Source: Amycolatopsis rifamycinica (GTDB taxonomy: Bacteria; Actinomycetota; Actinomycetes; Mycobacteriales; Pseudonocardiaceae). From it: a stretch of 64,000 bases of DNA. Location: positions 84,343 through 148,342 of the forward strand of contig NZ_JMQI01000006.1 of the NCBI RefSeq assembly GCF_000695625.1, read 5' to 3'. Below, one piece after another: positions 27,894 through 36,720 of this stretch (position 1 is the stretch's first letter; every line of letters begins with the position of its first letter). The position numbers were made by a program, and so were the translations under genes. The notes under the pieces were generated by a model, which searched no databases, was not told the DNA's origin, and was given only the letters and a program-made list of their open reading frames with translations.

Positions 27894-28729
27894 GCCTTGT
27901 CTCCGATCAGGTCCAGGTAGATGTCCTCCAGGCTCGGCCTGGTCACCGTCAGTCCCCCGAGCTCCCTACCCCCAGCAGAGAGCTCGGTGACGAGCTTGGT
28001 CGGGTACGCGGTCCGCTCGACGTGCTCGCCGCGTTCGTCGGTCCAGCGCACGGTGGCCTCGGCGGCGGCCCGGCCGCCCAGGTTCTGCGGCGTGTCCTGG
28101 GCGACGATCTCGCCGCGCGCGATGACCGCGACGCGGTCGGCGAGCGCCTCGGCCTCGTCCAGGTAGTGCGTGGTCAGCAGGATGGTGGTGCCTTCGGCGG
28201 CGAGGTCGCTGATCAGCGTCCAGAACTGCCGCCGGGCCTCGGGGTCGAAGCCGGTGGTCGGCTCGTCGAGGAAGAGCAGTTCGGGGCGTCCGATGATGCC
28301 GAGCGCGACGTCGACGCGGCGGCGCTGCCCGCCGGAAAGCGCCTTGATCCGCGCTCCGGCCTTCTCGGTGAGCCCGACCTTCTCGATCACCTCGTCGGGG
28401 TCGCGCGGGTTCGGGTAGTACTTCGCGAAGTGCCGGACGGTCTCGGCGACGCTCAGTTCGGCGGCGTGGGTCGCCGTCTGGAGGACGATGCCGAGCCGGG
28501 CGCGCCAGGCCCGGCCGGCCTGGGCGGGGTCCTCGCCGAGCACGGTGACCTCGCCGGCCGTCCGCCGGCGGTGGCCTTCGAGGATCTCGACGGTCGTGGT
28601 CTTCCCGGCGCCGTTCGGCCCGAGCAGCGAGAAGACCTCACCGGGGGCGATCTCCAGGTCGAGCCCGGCCACCGCGAGGTGATCCGGGTACTGCTTGCGC
28701 AGGCCGCGCACGCTGACTGCTGTGGTCAT
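27890..28729 (-). CDS. ABC-2 transporter ATP-binding protein (drug/antibiotic type)
   Basis: 279 residues: Walker A GPNGAGKTT (about 41-49), signature LSGGQRRR, Walker B LLFLDEP and switch His in LTTHY; a C-terminal extension of about 65 residues ends LTVTRPSLEDIYLDLIGD, typical of DrrA/CcmA-like exporters. It is the first gene of the four-gene operon ATPase-permease-kinase-response regulator, all joined by 4-base overlaps. The system probably detects and expels, or adapts to, a membrane-active compound. Confidence 0.93.
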   Translation of the reverse strand: MTTAVSVRGLRKQYPDHLAVAGLDLEIAPGEVFSLLGPNGAGKTTTVEILEGHRRRTAGEVTVLGEDPAQAGRAWRARLGIVLQTATHAAELSVAETVRHFAKYYPNPRDPDEVIEKVGLTEKAGARIKALSGGQRRRVDVALGIIGRPELLFLDEPTTGFDPEARRQFWTLISDLAAEGTTILLTTHYLDEAEALADRVAVIARGEIVAQDTPQNLGGRAAAEATVRWTDERGEHVERTAYPTKLVTELSAGGRELGGLTVTRPSLEDIYLDLIGDKA

Positions 28730-28903
28730 GCTCCGAGCCTGGCCGCTCGCGGCCGTGAATCCGACCAACGGCCAGTGGAACCGGCTGTCCACCGATCGGT
28801 GGACACGGGCGCTTGGTTTCCCGTGGAACCACGAAAACGCTGTCACACAAGCAAAATCCGAAGATCCGAGCCGGCGGAACCGCCGCGTGGGTGAACACAC
28901 TGT

Positions 28904-28933
28904 TGACAGGTTGTCTAACATGACAGAATGTCT
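28904..28933. promoter_or_regulatory. Two TetR-type operators over a leaderless promoter
   Basis: GACAGGTTGTC (28905-28915) and GACAGAATGTC (28922-28932) are two GACA-N3-TGTC inverted repeats 17 bases apart. TAACAT (28916-28921) is a -10 box six bases before ATG 28928. The second operator covers the start codon. The TetR encoded at the end of this operon is the likely binder. Confidence 0.65.
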
Positions 28934-30214
28934 CACAAGTGGGTGACCGCCAGCGACGGTGTCCGACTCTCCGTGACCATCGGCGGCCGGAGTGACGGGC
29001 CCACGGTCGTGCTCGTTCACGGCTATCCGGACAACAGCTCGATGTGGGCCGGGGTAGCCGCCGGGCTGGCCGCGAAACACCGCGTCGTCACCTACGACGT
29101 CCGCGGGGCCGGACAGTCGGACAAGCCGCCGGGACGCGCGTCCTACCGGCTGGACCAGCTGGCCGACGACCTGCGTGCCGTCGTCGAGGCGGTGCAGCCG
29201 ACCGGCAAGGTGCACCTGGTCGCCCACGACTGGGGCTCGATCCAGACCTGGCACGCCGTCACCGGGGACGCCCTGCGCGGGCGGATCGCCTCCTACACGT
29301 CCCTCTCCGGCCCGAGCCTCGACCACGCCGGCGCGTGGTTCCGCGCCCAGCTGCGCCGTCCGACGCCGAAGCGGCTCAAGAACGCGCTGAGCCAGTTCCT
29401 GCACTCGTGGTACATCCTGGCGTTCCAGGTCCCGCTCATCCCGGACCTGTTGTGGCGCAGCGGTTTGCTGGGCAAGCAGATCCAGCGCATGGAACCGGAC
29501 GCGGCGCTGCCGGAGAGGTCCGACGGCCTGCACGGTCTCCAGCTCTACCGGGCCAACATGTTCACCCGGCTTTCGCGGCCCGCGCCCCGCCCCGCCGACG
29601 TCCCGGTGCAGGTGCTGGCCCCGACCGGCGACGCCTACGTCACGACGCCGCTGCAGACCGAGGTCACCCACTGGGTCGCCGACCTGCGGGTCCGCCGGAT
29701 CGCCGGGACGCACTGGGTCACCCGGGCGAGGCCGGAGGTGGTGGCCGCCGCGGCCGCCGAGCTGATCGACTACGCCGAAACCGGGGTGGAAAGCCGCGGG
29801 CTGCGCCGGGCCCGGGTGGACGCCGGGCCGTTCGAGCACCGGCTCGTCGTGGTCGCCGGCGCGGGCGGCGGGATCGGCCGCGCGACCGCGCTCGCCTTCG
29901 TCGAGCAGGGCGCCGACGTCATCGTCACCGACGCGACCGGTGCCGCGGAAACGCTGAAGCTGCTGGGCGGCCACGGCGTCGCCGAGTACACAGTGGACTT
30001 TTCGGACGGCGAGGCCGTGCAGCGCTTCGCCGAGCGGGTCCGCGCCGAGCACGGTGTCCCGGACATCGTCGTCGACGACGCGGGCCTTCACGGCTCCCGC
30101 GCGTTCGCGCCGATGCTCGCCGAGCGCGCCGAAGGCGGCCAGGTCGTCAACCTCGCGTCGGCGGCCGTGCTGCGGGAAATCCTGCGTGCCGCGGAAAAGG
30201 GCCTCACGCCGTGA
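28928..30214 (+). CDS. EphD-like epoxide hydrolase fused to a truncated SDR domain
   Basis: 428 residues, whereas EphD-type fusions are about 590. The alpha/beta-hydrolase half (1-285) is intact: oxyanion motif HGYPDN (31-36), nucleophile Asp101 in AHDWGS, Asp235 and catalytic His262 in GTHWV. The C-terminal short-chain dehydrogenase half (from about 304) keeps the nucleotide motif AGAGGGIG (310-317) and a changed NNAG motif (DDAG, 383-386). It lacks the YxxxK active site and about 150 residues, so it cannot be an active dehydrogenase. The stop overlaps the tetR start (GTGA). Confidence 0.87.
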   Translation: MSHKWVTASDGVRLSVTIGGRSDGPTVVLVHGYPDNSSMWAGVAAGLAAKHRVVTYDVRGAGQSDKPPGRASYRLDQLADDLRAVVEAVQPTGKVHLVAHDWGSIQTWHAVTGDALRGRIASYTSLSGPSLDHAGAWFRAQLRRPTPKRLKNALSQFLHSWYILAFQVPLIPDLLWRSGLLGKQIQRMEPDAALPERSDGLHGLQLYRANMFTRLSRPAPRPADVPVQVLAPTGDAYVTTPLQTEVTHWVADLRVRRIAGTHWVTRARPEVVAAAAAELIDYAETGVESRGLRRARVDAGPFEHRLVVVAGAGGGIGRATALAFVEQGADVIVTDATGAAETLKLLGGHGVAEYTVDFSDGEAVQRFAERVRAEHGVPDIVVDDAGLHGSRAFAPMLAERAEGGQVVNLASAAVLREILRAAEKGLTP

Positions 30215-30816
30215 GCCGGCCGCGGCGGATGTCGCCGCAGGCCCGCCGGGACGACCTGATCCGGGCCGCGCTCGACCTGTTCGGCTCGCGGGCGCCGGAA
30301 CTGGTCACCGTGGACGACATCGTGACGCGCGCCGAGGTGTCGCGTCCGTTGTTCTACCGGTACTTCTCCAGCCTGCGCGACCTGCAGGTCGAAGCGCTGC
30401 GCACGGTCACCGACGGGCTGATCGACGGCTTGGCCGGGCTCGAGGAGGGCCCGCCCGAAACCCGGCTGCGCGCCGCCGTCCGCGGCCTGATCGACGTCGC
30501 CGACCACTACCGGGCGGGCTACATCGCCCTGCTGCGCAGCGGTTCGGTGATCGCGACGTCCGAGACGGACGCGGCCATCGACGAGGTCCGCAACCGGGCG
30601 GTGGCCCTGATCCTGGACGCGCTCGGCGTCTCCGAACCCTCGCCGCTGCTGTCGCTGACCCTCCGCTGCTGGACGGCGGTGGTCGAGGGCGCCCTGCTGA
30701 GCTGGCTGCAGGAACGCACGATCCCGCGCGAGGCCCTGGACACCTGGCTCGTCGACCAGCTCACGGCCATGCTCACCACCACCGCCGCGCACGACCAGAG
30801 CGGCACTTTCACGTGA
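30211..30816 (+). CDS. TetR-family regulator of the EphD-like operon
   Basis: 201 residues from a GTG overlapping the previous stop. The helix-turn-helix lies at about 32-56 (VTVDDIVTRAEVSRPLFYRYFSS). The regulator closes a two-gene operon with its presumed target, so the tandem GACA-N3-TGTC sites at 28904 are its likely operators (autoregulation). The last codons (SGTFT) and the stop are formed by the CACTTTCACGTGAAAGTG palindrome, suggesting the C-terminus was set by arrival of that repeat. Confidence 0.9.
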   Translation: MSRPRRMSPQARRDDLIRAALDLFGSRAPELVTVDDIVTRAEVSRPLFYRYFSSLRDLQVEALRTVTDGLIDGLAGLEEGPPETRLRAAVRGLIDVADHYRAGYIALLRSGSVIATSETDAAIDEVRNRAVALILDALGVSEPSPLLSLTLRCWTAVVEGALLSWLQERTIPREALDTWLVDQLTAMLTTTAAHDQSGTFT

Positions 30817-30827
30817 AAGTGCCGCTC
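30798..30827. repeat. 30-bp palindrome of the CACTTTCACGTGAAAGTG family, containing a stop codon
   Basis: The 18-base core starts at 30804 and is extended by GAGCGG/CCGCTC to a 30-bp perfect palindrome. It contains the tetR stop codon and ends 13 bases before the stop of the convergent citA gene, so it may end both transcripts. Confidence 0.85.
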
Positions 30828-30839
30828 CGGTCGTAGGGG

Positions 30840-31988
30840 TCAGTGCTTGGTGACGAGCTCCCAGCCCTCGACGTCCTCGGGGCTGCGGGGCGCCGGGCCG
30901 ACGTACTTGGCCGACGGCCGCACCAGGCGTCCGGTCCGCTTCTGCTCCAGGATGTGCGCGGCCCAGCCGGCGGTGCGGGCCGAGCTGAACATCGCGGGCA
31001 TCATGTGCGGCGGGACCTGGGCGAAGTCCAGGATGACCGCGGCCCAGAACTCGACGTTGGTCTCGATCGGGTGATCCGGACGCCGCTCGCGCAGCTCCTT
31101 CAGCGCGGCCTGCTCCAGCGCCGCGGCCGCCTCGTAGCGGGTCGCGCCGAGCTCCTGGCAGGTCCGGCGCAGCACGCGCGCCCGCGGGTCCTCGGCCCGG
31201 TAGACGCGGTGACCGAAGCCCATCAGGCGTTCCTTGCGGTCGAGGATCCCCTTGACCAGGCCCGCCGGGTCGCCGGTGCGCTCGACCTCTTCGATCATCG
31301 GCAGCACGCGCGCCGGGGCGCCGCCGTGCAGCGGGCCGGACATCGCGCCGATGGCGCCCGACATCGCCGCGGCCACGTCGGCGCCGGTGGACGCGATGAC
31401 GCGGGCGGTGAAGGTCGAGGCGTTGAGGCCGTGCTCGGCGGCCGACACCCAGTACGCGTCCAGGGCCTTGACGTGCGCGGGGTCCGGCTCGCCGCGCCAG
31501 CGGACGAGGAACCGCTCGGTGATCGAGTGGGCCTCGTCGACGCGGGTCTGCGGGACCGCGGGCTGGCCGATGCCGCGCGCCGACTGGGCGACGTAGGACA
31601 GCGCCATCACCGAGGCGCGGGCCAGCTGCTCGCGGGCCTCTTCGTCGGTGATGTCGAGCAGCGGGCGGTAGCCCCAGATCGGGGCCAGCATGGCCAGCGC
31701 GGCCTGGACGTCCACCCGGACGTCGCCGGTGTGGACCGGCAGCGGGAACGGCTCGGCGGGCGGCAGGCCGTGGCCGAACCGGCCGTCCACGAGGAGGCCC
31801 CACACGTCGCCGAAGGTCACCTTGCCGGCGAGGTCCTCGATGTCGACGCCGCGGTAGCGCAGGGCACCGCCGTCCCGGTCGGGTTCGGCGATTTCGGTGT
31901 GGAAGGCGACGACGCCCTCCAGACCCGGTCGGAAGCCGTCGTCGGGTTGGCCGGACGGCTGTGGCTTGCTGATCGTGGAGGTAGTCAC
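30840..31988 (-). CDS. citA: Citrate synthase 2
   Basis: 382 residues. Citrate synthase motifs are present: substrate-binding His in SGPLHGGAPARV, His in MGFGHRVYRAEDPRARV and Asp in AAVILDFAQVP. It is the shorter paralogue seen in actinomycetes beside the main enzyme (gltA at 51.9 kb) and may act as citrate or 2-methylcitrate synthase. The start is a GTG at 31988 with GAAAGG about 12 bases upstream; no in-frame ATG is close. It is divergent from the urease operon. Confidence 0.92.
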   Translation of the reverse strand: MTTSTISKPQPSGQPDDGFRPGLEGVVAFHTEIAEPDRDGGALRYRGVDIEDLAGKVTFGDVWGLLVDGRFGHGLPPAEPFPLPVHTGDVRVDVQAALAMLAPIWGYRPLLDITDEEAREQLARASVMALSYVAQSARGIGQPAVPQTRVDEAHSITERFLVRWRGEPDPAHVKALDAYWVSAAEHGLNASTFTARVIASTGADVAAAMSGAIGAMSGPLHGGAPARVLPMIEEVERTGDPAGLVKGILDRKERLMGFGHRVYRAEDPRARVLRRTCQELGATRYEAAAALEQAALKELRERRPDHPIETNVEFWAAVILDFAQVPPHMMPAMFSSARTAGWAAHILEQKRTGRLVRPSAKYVGPAPRSPEDVEGWELVTKH

Positions 31989-32277
31989 TGTTTCGCGGAA
32001 CCTTTCGGTGCGCTTTTCCCCGGCTGGTTGGTGCTGGTCGCGCGGTTGGAGGAAGCGCACGGAACGCGCGCCACATCGCACGGATGGATAGACCTTGCTC
32101 TCTTGACCGGCCGCAGGCAATCGAAAGATGCGGTGGTTTCGGTCACGATTACGAGAACGATTCAGTCACCGAGGCCGCCAATCAGGAGAATTTTTCGCCA
32201 CACAGTGTGACGAAGCCCAGGTAAATCCTGTGTTTCCGAACCAGGCGCCGCCGCGTTTCGGGTGATAGACCTAGCGC
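31989..32277. other. Divergent citA/ureA control region
   Basis: This 289-base non-coding region is locally AT-richer than its surroundings. Two GTCAC words (32142-32146 and 32165-32169) stand 23 bases apart with GAGAAC between them. This is faintly like GlnR sites (GTNAC-N6-GAAAC), expected for urease, but too imperfect to call. I saw no hairpin or riboswitch. Confidence 0.4.
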
Positions 32278-32580
32278 ATGCACCTCAGCCCGCAGGAGCG
32301 CGACAAGCTGCTCATCCACGTGGCGGCCGACGTCGCGCGGAAGCGGCTGGACCGCGGCGTCCGGCTCAACTACCCCGAGGCGGTCGCGCTGATCACCGAC
32401 CACGTCCTCGAAGGGGCCCGCGACGGCCGCACGGTCAGCGAGCTGGTGGCCAGTGGCCGGACCGTGCTCTCCCGGGCGCAGGTGCTCGACGGCGTGCCCG
32501 AGATGGTCGACTCCGTGCAGGTCGAAGCCACGTTCCCGGACGGCACGAAGCTCGTCACCGTGCACGACCCGATCGTGTGA
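32278..32580 (+). CDS. ureA: Urease subunit gamma
   Basis: 100 residues, full family length, beginning [20 protein letters not shown] and ending VTVHDPIV. It is one of the three structural subunits of nickel urease, which splits urea to ammonia and carbamate. It is the first gene of ureABCFGD. Confidence 0.97.
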   Translation: MHLSPQERDKLLIHVAADVARKRLDRGVRLNYPEAVALITDHVLEGARDGRTVSELVASGRTVLSRAQVLDGVPEMVDSVQVEATFPDGTKLVTVHDPIV

Positions 32581-32591
32581 GGAGCGGGCAG

Positions 32592-32897
32592 ATGCACCCT
32601 GGCGAGATCATCCCCGGTGACGAGCCGGTCGAGCTGAACCCCGGCCGCGCGCGCGTCCGGCTGCTGGTGCGGAACCTCGGCGACCGGCCGGTGCAGGTCG
32701 GCTCGCACTACCACTTCGCCGCGGTCAACCCCGGCCTCGAGTTCGACCGGGACGCCGCCCGCGGCCACCGGCTCGACGTGCCGGCGGGGACGTCGGTGCG
32801 GTTCGAGCCGGGCGTGGAACGGGAAGTCGATCTCGTCCCGCTCGCCGGCGCGCGCCGCGTCCCCGGGTTGCGGTCCGAATTCGCGGGGGACTTCTGA
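32592..32897 (+). CDS. ureB: Urease subunit beta
   Basis: 101 residues with [19 protein letters not shown] and the [16 protein letters not shown] motif. ATG 32592 is preceded by GAGGAGCGGG. It starts 12 bases after ureA and overlaps ureC by one base. It forms the trimeric assembly with UreA and UreC in the cytoplasm. Confidence 0.97.
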   Translation: MHPGEIIPGDEPVELNPGRARVRLLVRNLGDRPVQVGSHYHFAAVNPGLEFDRDAARGHRLDVPAGTSVRFEPGVEREVDLVPLAGARRVPGLRSEFAGDF

Positions 32898-34612
32898 TGC
32901 CGCAGATCGACCGCGAGCGCTACGCCGAGCTGTTCGGCCCGACCACCGGCGACCGGATCCGGCTCGCCGACACCGACCTGCTGATCGAGGTCACCGAAGA
33001 CCGCTCGATGGGCGCCGGCGGCTCCGGCGACGAGGTGCTCTTCGGGGGCGGCAAGGTCATCCGCGAGTCCATGGGCCAGGGCCTGGCGACCCGGGCCGAG
33101 GGCGCGCCCGACCTGGTCATCACCGGCGCGGTGATCCTCGACCACTGGGGTGTCGTCAAGGCCGACGTCGGCGTGCGCGACGGCCGGATCGTCGGCATCG
33201 GCAAGGCGGGCAACCCGGACACGATGGACGGCGTCGACCCGGCCCTGGTCATCGGGCCGTCGACCGAGGTGCTCTCCGGCAACGGCAAGATCCTCACCGC
33301 GGGCGGCATCGACTGCCACGTCCACTTCATCTGCCCGCAGCTGGTCGACACGGCGCTGGCCGCCGGGCTGACCACGTTGGTCGGTGGCGGCACCGGGCCG
33401 AACGAGGGCACGAAGGCCACCACCGTCACCCCCGGCGCGTGGAACCTGGGCCGGATGCTGTCCGCCATGGACGGTTATCCGGTCAACGTCCTGCTGCTGG
33501 GCAAGGGGAACACCGTCCGGCACGAGGCGCTGCGCGAGCAGCTGGCCGCGGGCGCGGGCGGGTTCAAGCTGCACGAGGACTGGGGCACCACGCCGGCTGC
33601 CATCGACGCGTGCCTGACCGTGGCCGACGAAGCCGGCGTCCAGGTGGCCATCCACACCGACACCCTGAACGAAGCCGGTTTCCTGGAATCCACTGTGGAC
33701 GCCATCGGCGGCCGCTCGATCAACGCCTACCACACCGAGGGGGCAGGCGGCGGGCACGCGCCGGACATCATCCAGGTCGTCTCGCTGCCGAACGTGCTGC
33801 CGTCGTCGACCAACCCGACCCGCCCGCACACGGCCAACACCCTCGACGAGCACCTCGACATGCTGGTGGTCTGCCACCACCTCAACCCGTCGGTGCCCGA
33901 GGACCTCGCCTTCGCCGAGAGCCGGATCCGGCCGACGACGATCGCCGCCGAGGACGTGCTGCACGACATGGGCGCGATCTCGATGATGAGCTCGGACTCG
34001 CAGGCGATGGGCCGGATCGGCGAGGTGATCATCCGGACCTGGCAGACCGCGCACGTGATGAAACGCCGCCGCGGCGCCCTGCCCGGCGACGGCGCGGCCG
34101 ACAACCTGCGCGCGCGTCGCTATGTCGCCAAATACACGATCAACCCGGCCATCGCGCACGGCATGGAGACCGAGATCGGTTCGGTCGAGGTCGGCAAGCT
34201 CGCCGACCTGGTCCTGTGGGAGCCGAAGTTCTTCGGCGTCCGCCCGCACGTGGTGCTCAAGGGCGGCTTCCCGGCGTGGGCGGCGATGGGCGACGCGAAC
34301 GCGTCCATCCCGACGCCGCAGCCGGTGTTCGCCCGGCCGATGTTCGGCGCGTCGATCGGGGCCGCGCTGAGCCTGCACTTCGTGGCGCCGTCCGCTTTGG
34401 ACAGCGGCCTGCGCGAGGCGTTCGGCATCACGCGTCCGCTCGTCGCGGTGTCGAACATGCGCGCCAGGACGAAAGCGGACATGGTGCTCAACGACGCGAC
34501 ACCGGACGTCCGCGTCGAGCCGGACAGCTTCGCGGTGCACGTCGACGGGGAGCTGATCGAACCGCAGCCGGTGACGGAACTGCCGATGGCGCAAAGGTAC
34601 TTCCTCTTCTGA
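32897..34612 (+). CDS. ureC: Urease subunit alpha (catalytic)
   Basis: 571 residues. All nickel-site residues are recognisable: His141 and His143 (DCHVHF), carbamylated Lys224 ([10 protein letters not shown]), His253, His279 and Asp367 (SSDSQAMGR). The mobile-flap Cys326-His327 is in [12 protein letters not shown]. The protein should therefore be active once nickel is inserted by UreDFG. The ATG overlaps the ureB stop by one base and the gene overlaps ureF by one base. Confidence 0.98.
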   Translation: MPQIDRERYAELFGPTTGDRIRLADTDLLIEVTEDRSMGAGGSGDEVLFGGGKVIRESMGQGLATRAEGAPDLVITGAVILDHWGVVKADVGVRDGRIVGIGKAGNPDTMDGVDPALVIGPSTEVLSGNGKILTAGGIDCHVHFICPQLVDTALAAGLTTLVGGGTGPNEGTKATTVTPGAWNLGRMLSAMDGYPVNVLLLGKGNTVRHEALREQLAAGAGGFKLHEDWGTTPAAIDACLTVADEAGVQVAIHTDTLNEAGFLESTVDAIGGRSINAYHTEGAGGGHAPDIIQVVSLPNVLPSSTNPTRPHTANTLDEHLDMLVVCHHLNPSVPEDLAFAESRIRPTTIAAEDVLHDMGAISMMSSDSQAMGRIGEVIIRTWQTAHVMKRRRGALPGDGAADNLRARRYVAKYTINPAIAHGMETEIGSVEVGKLADLVLWEPKFFGVRPHVVLKGGFPAWAAMGDANASIPTPQPVFARPMFGASIGAALSLHFVAPSALDSGLREAFGITRPLVAVSNMRARTKADMVLNDATPDVRVEPDSFAVHVDGELIEPQPVTELPMAQRYFLF

Positions 34613-35283
34613 TGGACCTCTCGGCGCTGATCCTCGCGGACTCCCGCTTCCCCGGCGGCGGGCACATCCACAGTGGCGGGCTGGAGGAGGTCGTCGCCCG
34701 GAAACTGGTGACGTCCGTGCGCGACCTCCCGGGATTCCTTTCCGGACGGTTGCGGACGGCGGGCCACCTGGCGGCGGTTTTCGCCGCGGCCTCCGCTCAT
34801 GCGGCGGTCGCCGGGGGGAACTGGTCCCTCCTGGACAGTGAACTGGACGCGCGTACTCCGTCGCTCGCGCAGCGCGAGGCCTCCCGGGCGCAGGGCCGCG
34901 GGACCGCGCGGGCCGGGCGGATCGCGTGGCCGTCACCCGTGCTCGACGCGTTGCTGGCCGAGACGCCGCGGCCACACCACCCGATCGTGCTGGGCGCGCT
35001 GGTCGGCGTCGCGGGCGGTTCGCCGTACGACGCCGCGATGGCGGTCGCCTACCTGTCGGTGAGCGGCCCGGCGAGTGCCGCGGTCCGGTTGCTGGGGCTG
35101 GATCCCTTCGCCGTCAACGCCGTGGTCGCGCGGCTGGACCTCGCCGCGGTGTGTGCGGAAGCCGCCGCCGTGGCGGGCGACGATCCGGCGGCACTGCCGT
35201 CGCCGGGGTCGCCCGCGTTGGATCTGTTCGCCGAGGCCCATGCTCGGCACCACCAGGAAGAGGTGCGTCTCTTTGCCAGCTGA
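34612..35283 (+). CDS. ureF: Urease accessory protein UreF
   Basis: 223 residues with [18 protein letters not shown] near the start, the UreF signature, and an all-helical body. It acts with UreD and UreG as a gate that couples GTP hydrolysis to nickel delivery. It starts at TGATG after ureC. The C-terminal [12 protein letters not shown] is His-rich. Sequence conservation is low for the family, as usual for actinobacterial UreF. Confidence 0.93.
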   Translation: MDLSALILADSRFPGGGHIHSGGLEEVVARKLVTSVRDLPGFLSGRLRTAGHLAAVFAAASAHAAVAGGNWSLLDSELDARTPSLAQREASRAQGRGTARAGRIAWPSPVLDALLAETPRPHHPIVLGALVGVAGGSPYDAAMAVAYLSVSGPASAAVRLLGLDPFAVNAVVARLDLAAVCAEAAAVAGDDPAALPSPGSPALDLFAEAHARHHQEEVRLFAS

Positions 35284-35962
35284 AGGCCACGGTCACGGCC
35301 ACTTCCACCCGGTCAGCTTCGACCCCACGGCCAGCGAGCCGGACCACTACGACGCGGCGCCCACGGCGGGCCGGGCGTACCGGATCGGCATCGGCGGCCC
35401 GGTCGGCTCCGGCAAGACGGCGCTCACCGCGGCGCTGTGCCGCGCGCTGGGCGACGAGATCAACCTCGCCGTCGTCACGAACGACATCTACACGACCGAA
35501 GACGCGGACTTCCTGCGCCGTGCGGGCGTGCTGGACCCGGCGCGGATCGAGGCGGTGCAGACGGGCGCGTGCCCGCACACCGCGATCCGCGACGACATCA
35601 CGGCGAACCTCGACGCGGTCGAGCGGCTGGAGGAGAAGTTCCCCGGCCTCGACCTGGTGATCATCGAAAGCGGCGGCGACAACCTGACGGCGGTGTTCAG
35701 CCGCGGCCTGGCCGACAGCCAGATCTTCGTGGTCGACGTCGCCGGCGGCGACAAGGTGCCGCGCAAGGGCGGCCCCGGCGTCACGACGGCGGACCTGCTG
35801 GTGATCAACAAGACCGACATCGCGCACCTGGTCGGCGCGGACATGGACGTCATGACGTCGGACGCGCACCGGATGCGGGGGACGCTGCCGGTGATCACCC
35901 AGTCCCTGGTGGACACCCCGGACGCGCCCGCGGTCGCCGGCTGGGTCCGTTCGCTGCTGTGA
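35273..35962 (+). CDS. ureG: Urease accessory GTPase UreG
   Basis: 229 residues from a TTG (35273) preceded by GAGGTG; it overlaps ureF by 11 bases. A His-rich N-terminus (GHGHGHFHP) precedes the P-loop [11 protein letters not shown], then [13 protein letters not shown], the metal motif [17 protein letters not shown] and NKTDIA. It is the SIMIBI GTPase that delivers nickel to apo-urease. No ureE lies in this operon, so the His-rich tail may serve as nickel store. Confidence 0.95.
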   Translation: MPAEGHGHGHFHPVSFDPTASEPDHYDAAPTAGRAYRIGIGGPVGSGKTALTAALCRALGDEINLAVVTNDIYTTEDADFLRRAGVLDPARIEAVQTGACPHTAIRDDITANLDAVERLEEKFPGLDLVIIESGGDNLTAVFSRGLADSQIFVVDVAGGDKVPRKGGPGVTTADLLVINKTDIAHLVGADMDVMTSDAHRMRGTLPVITQSLVDTPDAPAVAGWVRSLL

Positions 35963-36678
35963 AGGCCCACGCCCGGCTGACCGCGTGCTTCGACGGCTCG
36001 CGCACGGTGCTGCGGGAGCTGTGCTCGATGGCGCCGCTGACGCTGTTCCCGCGGCGGCGTTCGGGCCCGACGGCGGTGGTGCACCTGGTGAACTCGGCCA
36101 CTTCGCCGCTGGGAGGGGACGACCTGACGCTTTCGATCCACGTCGGGCCCGGGGCTGCTCTGCGGCTTTCCGGCGTGGCGGCGACCCTGGCTCTGCCGGG
36201 CCCGCACGGTGAAGGTTCGCTGTCCACAGTGGAGGTCGTGGTCGAAGCCGGCGGGTCGCTGGAGTACCTGCCGGAGCCGACGGTGGTGACCGCCCGGGCG
36301 CGGCACAGTGCGGTCTTCCGGGCCTCGCTGGCGGCTGGTGCGTATCTGCACACGCGGGAGGTGCTGGTGCTGGGCCGGGCCGGGGAGCGCCCGGGTTCGC
36401 TGGTGACCACGGTGGACGTGGTCCGCGCGGGGGCGCCCGTGCTGCGTCAGACGCTTTCGGTGGGGGACGCGGGACTGGACGGGAGCCTGGCGGTGCTGGC
36501 GGGCCGCCGGGTGCTGGCCACGGACCTGGTGGTCGGCGGTCCGGACGCCCCGGCCGCCTCCGGCGAGTGGTGGTCGCGCAGCCCGCTCGCCGCCGGTGGC
36601 TCGCTGGTGACTTCGCTGGCGCCGGACGCCGTCACGGCGGCGAAGGGCCTGGCCGAGGCGGGCGCCGCGGCGTTCTGA
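35959..36678 (+). CDS. ureD: Urease accessory protein UreD (UreH)
   Basis: 239 residues, beta-rich, starting at a GTG that overlaps the ureG stop. Recognisable are [32 protein letters not shown] and [12 protein letters not shown] near the start. It binds apo-urease and receives nickel from UreFG. It is the last gene of the operon and is followed by a hairpin. Confidence 0.92.
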   Translation: MKAHARLTACFDGSRTVLRELCSMAPLTLFPRRRSGPTAVVHLVNSATSPLGGDDLTLSIHVGPGAALRLSGVAATLALPGPHGEGSLSTVEVVVEAGGSLEYLPEPTVVTARARHSAVFRASLAAGAYLHTREVLVLGRAGERPGSLVTTVDVVRAGAPVLRQTLSVGDAGLDGSLAVLAGRRVLATDLVVGGPDAPAASGEWWSRSPLAAGGSLVTSLAPDAVTAAKGLAEAGAAAF

Positions 36679-36681
36679 GCA

Positions 36682-36708
36682 GCCCCCGTTTTCCACGCTA
36701 CCGGGGGC
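36682..36708. terminator. Hairpin between ureD and the lipase gene
   Basis: GCCCCCG (36682-36688) pairs with CGGGGGC (36702-36708) around a 13-base loop, between two convergent stops. Confidence 0.55.
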
Positions 36709-36720
36709 CACCGACAGTTC

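Noticed and set aside
28903..28908. TTGACA as a -35 box of the EphD-like operon
   Set aside because: Only seven bases separate it from the TAACAT -10; it is better explained as part of the first GACA-N3-TGTC operator.
32137..32169. GlnR box upstream of ureA
   Set aside because: Two GTCAC words are present but 23 rather than 22 bases apart and without good GAAAC partners; reported only as a remark.
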